In this document: in pieces, positions 60,420 through 64,000 of the stretch | How positions within the stretch are numbered: position 1 is the stretch's first letter | Layout: each line of letters begins with the position of its first letter | DNA from: Delphinapterus leucas | Taxonomy: Eukaryota > Chordata > Mammalia > Artiodactyla > Monodontidae | NCBI RefSeq assembly: GCF_002288925.2 | Contig: NW_022098022.1 | Span: forward strand, 3,131,309-3,195,308 | Direction of reading: 5' to 3' | Length of the DNA stretch: 64,000 nt | Translations under genes and position numbers: made by a program | The notes under the pieces: generated by a model | What the model was told of the DNA's origin: nothing | Seen by the model: only the letters and a program-made list of their open reading frames with translations | The model's database searches: none

Positions 60420-61210
60420 GAAAAAGTACTTGATGAAAAGGTATACATTTTAAAAATCAAGAAACACTCAAAACCCAAACAGGATCAATTTTTTTTTAAA
60501 TGCCCAGACCCATCGTAATCAAATGACTATAATCCAAACATAAATAAGACAATCTTGAAAAGAGAGAAAAATGACATATTAGATATAAGGGAGCAATGAT
60601 ATTAGTCACTGAGAATTTCTCCATAGAAACCATGGAGGTCAGAAGACAAGTAGAGCATTTGTAAAATGCTGAGCCAAAAAAGCTGCTTACTCATAGTTCT
60701 GTAATAAGCATAAATATCATTTAGGAATGAGGGCAAAATAAAGACATTCTAAGATGAAAGAAAACTAAGAATTCATCACTAGAAGAACTGCTCTAGAAGA
60801 AATGCTAAAAGAAGTTGTTTGGGCCAAAGGAAATTATACCACAGGGAAATATAGAACTTTAGAGTGAGAGAAGTCCAGTGGAAATTGTAAAATCTGTGTA
60901 GATATAATAGACTATCTTCAAAAGCAAAAATGGTAATAGTGTCTGGTGGCATTTTCAATATATATAGGTGTGATGCAACTACTAAAAAAATCTTATTTAA
61001 ATTGAGAAAATCTTAATTATAAAAACACTGTGGAAAGTTACATGTGTGTATTTTAAACAGAGTACTAAAAATACACAAAAGTATACTAAGAAAATAAATT
61101 AAAATGTAATTTAAAATATTGCAGTAGTATGAAAGCTATAAAAGGCAAATCAGAAATGAAAAACAGAGAAAACAAAAAGAAAGTACTCCTACATCTGATA
61201 ATTTAAACAT
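60420..61210 (+). mobile_element. old L1/HAL1-like ORF1 region, sense
   Basis: 'tcaagaaacactcaaaaccc'-type text, 'agacccatcgtaatcaaatg', 'tctccatagaaaccatggag' and 'gaactgctctagaagaaatg' follow the ORF1 C-terminal order. No open frame remains. Confidence 0.55.
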
Positions 61211-61214
61211 TTAA

Positions 61215-61246
61215 ATATATATGTATATATATATATATATATATAA
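61215..61246. repeat. (TA)n microsatellite
   Basis: Nearly pure alternating T/A for about 30 bases with one G interruption. Confidence 0.9.
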
Positions 61247-61279
61247 TCATTTAATACATGAGTTGAAAGACAGGTCACC

Positions 61280-61779
61280 ACAGATCACCACTTCTGGGAA
61301 GATGGAGTAGACATAATTTTCCCTTTTCCTCTCATTAAGTATAAGTAAAAGCTCTGTGTGTTTATATATAAAACAACCACAAGAGGACTCTGAAAAGTGG
61401 AGGGAAGATGACAACCCTGAAAGGTGGCAAGCCAGATCCTTGGGACCCAATAAATGGCACGGACAATTCTCTGGGTTTCATTTTTTTTCATATATCCCAG
61501 ATTTGGAGACAAAGCCAGCAAAACCAGAAATACCAATGAGCATAGAAAAAATAAAGACCCAACAAAAGTCAGCTTCTCTCTAGATAAAGGACTAGGAAAG
61601 GGACTTCCTAGGTAGACAGAAAACTTATGCAATAACTGCATTACTCCAGATAAACACTGCGAAGACAGCTGAGTCTCCACCCTAACCAGAGCCTGCAGCC
61701 CTGCGGAGCCTAGACTTCCACCCTCCCCATGCTGTAATGAGGCAGCCCAATGGGCTAGACTAAAGGGATATGGCTCCTA
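61280..61779 (+). mobile_element. old L1 5' UTR, sense
   Basis: 'cttctgggaagatggagtag', 'aaaacaaccacaagaggact' and 'ctctgaaaagtggagggaag' reproduce an old L1 5' UTR opening. It continues at 62336-63000 as ORF1 after the nested LTR. The 131-codon minus-strand frame at 61285-61680 is inside it. Confidence 0.55.
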
Positions 61780-62335
61780 TTACCCAACACTTCCTAATAA
61801 ACCACCCCAAATTTAGTATACTAAAATAACAACCATTGTATAGCTTGTGAAATTATGTATCAGCAATTTTGATTGGGCTCAGCTGAGTGAATCTTCTGCT
61901 TCAAGTGGTGCTGACAGGGGTCACCTGGCATTTTCCTGATGGTCTGCAAGATCTGAGATAGCATGTCTTGTGTGGTGACCCCTTTTGCGGATAATGGGGT
62001 AGCTGGATTTATCTGAGCCTCTTCACATAAAGTCTTCAGCAGGATGGTCAGACATCTTACATGGTGGCTGAGCACCATGAGGTAACAAGACAGAAACTAC
62101 CAGTTCTTTTAAATTTTGGAAAGAGAACTGACAATAATATCACTTCCACAGTGTGTTGTTTCAGGCAACTCCATATTTGAAGAGAGGTGCAATGGATCCT
62201 ACAGCTTAGAAGAAAATGTGAAGGGCTTTGCTGTACACCTGAAACTAACACAACATTGTAAATCAACTATACTCCAATAAATTTTTTTTAAATGTGAAGG
62301 AAACTGCATCTTACTTTAATCCACCATAAATTAAT
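61780..62335 (-). mobile_element. LTR-like old repeat (MaLR-type by resemblance), antisense, nested
   Basis: 'aaaccaccccaaatttagta', 'ggctcagctgagtgaatctt', 'ggtcagacatcttacatggt' and 'tactttaatccaccataaat' follow the antisense order of the same repeat family as 34960-35505. It interrupts the L1 that begins at 61280, and itself holds the 65-bp L1 insert at 62225-62289. Confidence 0.6.
62225..62289 (+). mobile_element. 65-bp L1 3' end insertion with perfect TSD
   Basis: Only the last bases of an L1 3' UTR are present: 'tgtacacctgaaactaacac' then 'aacattgtaaatcaactata' and ctccaataaa. A short T-containing tail follows. The flanks aaatgtgaagg at 62214-62224 and 62290-62300 are identical over 11 bases. 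It is an extreme 5' truncation. Confidence 0.88.
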
Positions 62336-63000
62336 GCTAAATATTTCACTGTAATATTTGCTTTTAAAACCTGGGCATAATCCAAAAGAGATTATCCAAG
62401 AACTGTGGGACAACTACAAAATGTTTAACATACGCGTAAGAAGAAAGGAACAGAAGCAATATTTGAAGGCAAAATGATGGAGAATTTCTCCAAATTAATG
62501 TCAGACTGCAACCCACAGGTCCAGAAAGTTCAGGGAACATTGAGGATAAATGCCAAAACAAAAACCCAAGATCTACACCTAGGCATATCATAAACGTCAA
62601 AAAAATCAAAGATAAAAAATCTTGAAAGAAGCTAAAGGGGGAAAAAAGACCCTTACCCCCAGGAGCCAAGAAAATTACATCCAACCTCTCCTCAGAAACC
62701 ATGCAAGCAAGAAGACAGTGGAATGAAACATTTAAAGTGTTCAAAGAAAAACAAAACAAAAACACCAACCTAGAATTCTGTACCCTGTGAAATTATTCTT
62801 CAAAACTGAAGGAGAAATAGATTATCTCGGCCAAACAAAAATTGAGGGAATTTGTTGCCAGTAGACCTGCCTTGCAAGAAATATTCAAAGAAGCTGTTCA
62901 GAAAATAGGAAAATGACACAGGTCAGAAACTCGGACACACATCAAGAAAGGGAGATCTTAGGAGAATGAATAACTGAAGATGAAATAAATTTATCCACCA
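62336..63000 (+). mobile_element. old L1 ORF1 3' half, sense
   Basis: 'tgagaatttctcc'-like text, 'gtccagaaagttcagggaac', 'agaaaccatgcaagcaagaa' and 'tgttgccagtagacctgcct' are the ORF1 C-terminal order. It carries on the L1 that begins at 61280. Stops break the frame. A 134-codon minus-strand frame (62364-62768) is its shadow. Confidence 0.65.
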
Positions 63001-63004
63001 AAGG

Positions 63005-63235
63005 AAATAAAAAGCTATTAAAAGGTTTTCAGCAGGGATGTAACAAGGTCATATTCTCCTTTTGAATAGTTTACCTCGGGGCTCTGTGGAGCTGAGGTTT
63101 TGAGATTTGGGATACAGGAGGCAATGTTTAGGACTGCTTTTGCTGTTCAGGTGAGAGAAAGTGCGTGCGGGAGTTAAGACAATAAGCACGGAATAAAGAG
63201 AAGGAGGAGGTTGGGGCATTGTTATTTTTTAGAAA
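63005..63235 (-). mobile_element. L2 LINE fragment, antisense
   Basis: 'gttttcagcagggatgtaac', 'aaggtcatattctcc' and 'gctgttcaggtgagagaaag' correspond to antisense L2 blocks ('ggttttgagcaggggagtgacatgat'). Confidence 0.55.
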
Positions 63236-63599
63236 GCTTCTCATTTGATCTTTAATGTGCGTCAGAGGTTGAAATCACCATGCAAGATTGATAACAGCAG
63301 GTGAAGTTTGCCTGTGGCGAGAGACTCAGAGAAGTAGAAATTTCCAAGAGTCTTATTAGTCCAACTAGCATACTTGTGATGGTTTTTTTTAGACCACTTC
63401 CCCTTGTATTAAAAGCTGCAACTCCCAGCCCTACCTTTAGATTATGTCCCTCCTGATATTTACAACAAGGAAGAAACTGGTAAGATGCGACTATGGATTT
63501 TAGGTCTGAGTGCAATCTTCCTGAGATTGTAAGCAATGGGTGTGATAACTGCTAGGCTTCCAAAGATAGAGACACAGCTCTAAGCACAAGGTTCCTTCG
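63236..63599. other. unassigned DNA, no gene seen
   Basis: No repeat or gene recognised. Confidence 0.4.
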
Positions 63600-63835
63600 A
63601 TTTTATGGAAAAATCTCCTTTGTACAAAGCAAGGAAACAAAAACTGCACTTGAGCTTACTCCAGAAAAATCTACCGAGCATTTCTTCTCCCTCCTCCACT
63701 ACCAGCCCTCTTAAAAGAGCCTACGTTTGCTGCTTCCATTTCTTCATCCCCACGCACTTTTCAGCCCCCCAAATAACGGGCCAACTCCCACCCTGCAGTC
63801 AGGCTCTCCCCTCTCTCTGAGCAGATTAATCCATC
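63600..63835 (+). mobile_element. possible L2 fragment, sense
   Basis: Pyrimidine-rich text with 'cttccatttcttcatcccca' and 'ccctgcagtcaggctctccc' resembles the sense L2 block 'ccatttcctcacctcccattc ... ctgcaatctggctt'. Weak. Confidence 0.35.
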
Positions 63836-63885
63836 ATATATTTACAACTATAAACAGAGGTGATTCCCTGTCCTTTAATCCCTAG

Positions 63886-63887
<2 letters not shown>

Positions 63888-63922
<35 letters not shown>
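63888..63922. repeat. 35-base T run
   Basis: An uninterrupted run of T. It could be the antisense poly-A tail of a retroelement cut by the window end, or an assembly artefact. See the adjoining G+C-rich end. Confidence 0.85.
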
Positions 63923-64000
63923 CGTTCGCCCCCTCTCGTTTTTTCCCCCCCCCCCCCTCGTGACCCGGCCCCGGCCCCGCGTTCCGCCGCGGCACATTGC
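63923..64000. other. abrupt G+C-rich, homopolymer-rich end
   Basis: After the T run the sequence becomes 'cgttcgccccctctcg', TTTTTT, a run of 13 C, then 'gacccggccccggccccgcg' and on to the end. This composition is unlike everything earlier in the window. I recognise no gene or repeat in it. Confidence 0.6.

Noticed and set aside
1..64000. CRISPR arrays, tRNA or rRNA genes, mitochondrial insertions
   Set aside because: No regularly spaced repeats, no cloverleaf with intact A and B boxes, and no mitochondrial text were noticed by eye.

Overview
The window is nuclear DNA of a placental mammal, most likely a cetacean (whale or dolphin) or close cetartiodactyl relative. This rests on three things: mammal-wide old repeats (MIR, L2, MLT1/MLT2 LTRs, hAT and Tigger relics), L1 elements whose 3' UTRs read like the cetartiodactyl L1 type, including the cetacean-like tail at 55933-56312, and one fragment of a CHR-type tRNA-derived SINE at 11556-11624. 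No bacterial, phage or CRISPR feature was seen. The sequence is strongly A+T-rich by eye, and I found no host protein-coding exon that I can name. The window therefore reads as intergenic or deep-intronic DNA, built by repeat insertion and decay. Nearly all reading frames of 60 to 140 codons are chance frames or frames inside repeats.

Layout: 1-5 kb holds antisense fragments of old L1 and MaLR LTRs plus a short Tigger-class transposon (1435-1663). 5-10.7 kb is mostly unassigned DNA with a solo LTR (8456-8815) and a hAT-type relic (6850-7085). 10.7-17.4 kb holds L2, the CHR SINE fragment, MIR and old L1, including a nested L1 3' end at 17013-17177 with target-site duplications. 17.4-31 kb is mainly unassigned, with L2 and MIR fragments and two exon-like segments (21890-21960 and 25784-25901). 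31-47 kb holds an MLT2 solo LTR (31899-32419), an antisense hAT-transposase relic (37440-38410), further LTR-like segments, and a 5'-truncated L1 (43023-43538). A motif resembling a recursive splice site lies at about 46648.

49236-56312 is a complete-length but mutated L1: 5' UTR, broken ORF1, broken ORF2, 3' UTR and A-rich tail between imperfect target duplications. The second aspartate of its reverse-transcriptase FADD box is glycine. An antisense reading frame in its 5' UTR is also open in an internally deleted L1 copy at 58533-59391. 57-63.2 kb is a layered nest of old L1/HAL1-like, MaLR-type LTR and younger L1 insertions. The last 113 bases are a 35-base T run followed by very G+C-rich sequence unlike everything before it, which may be an assembly edge.

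All repeat family names come from memory of family consensus sequences, not from a search. Edges without target duplications are approximate.
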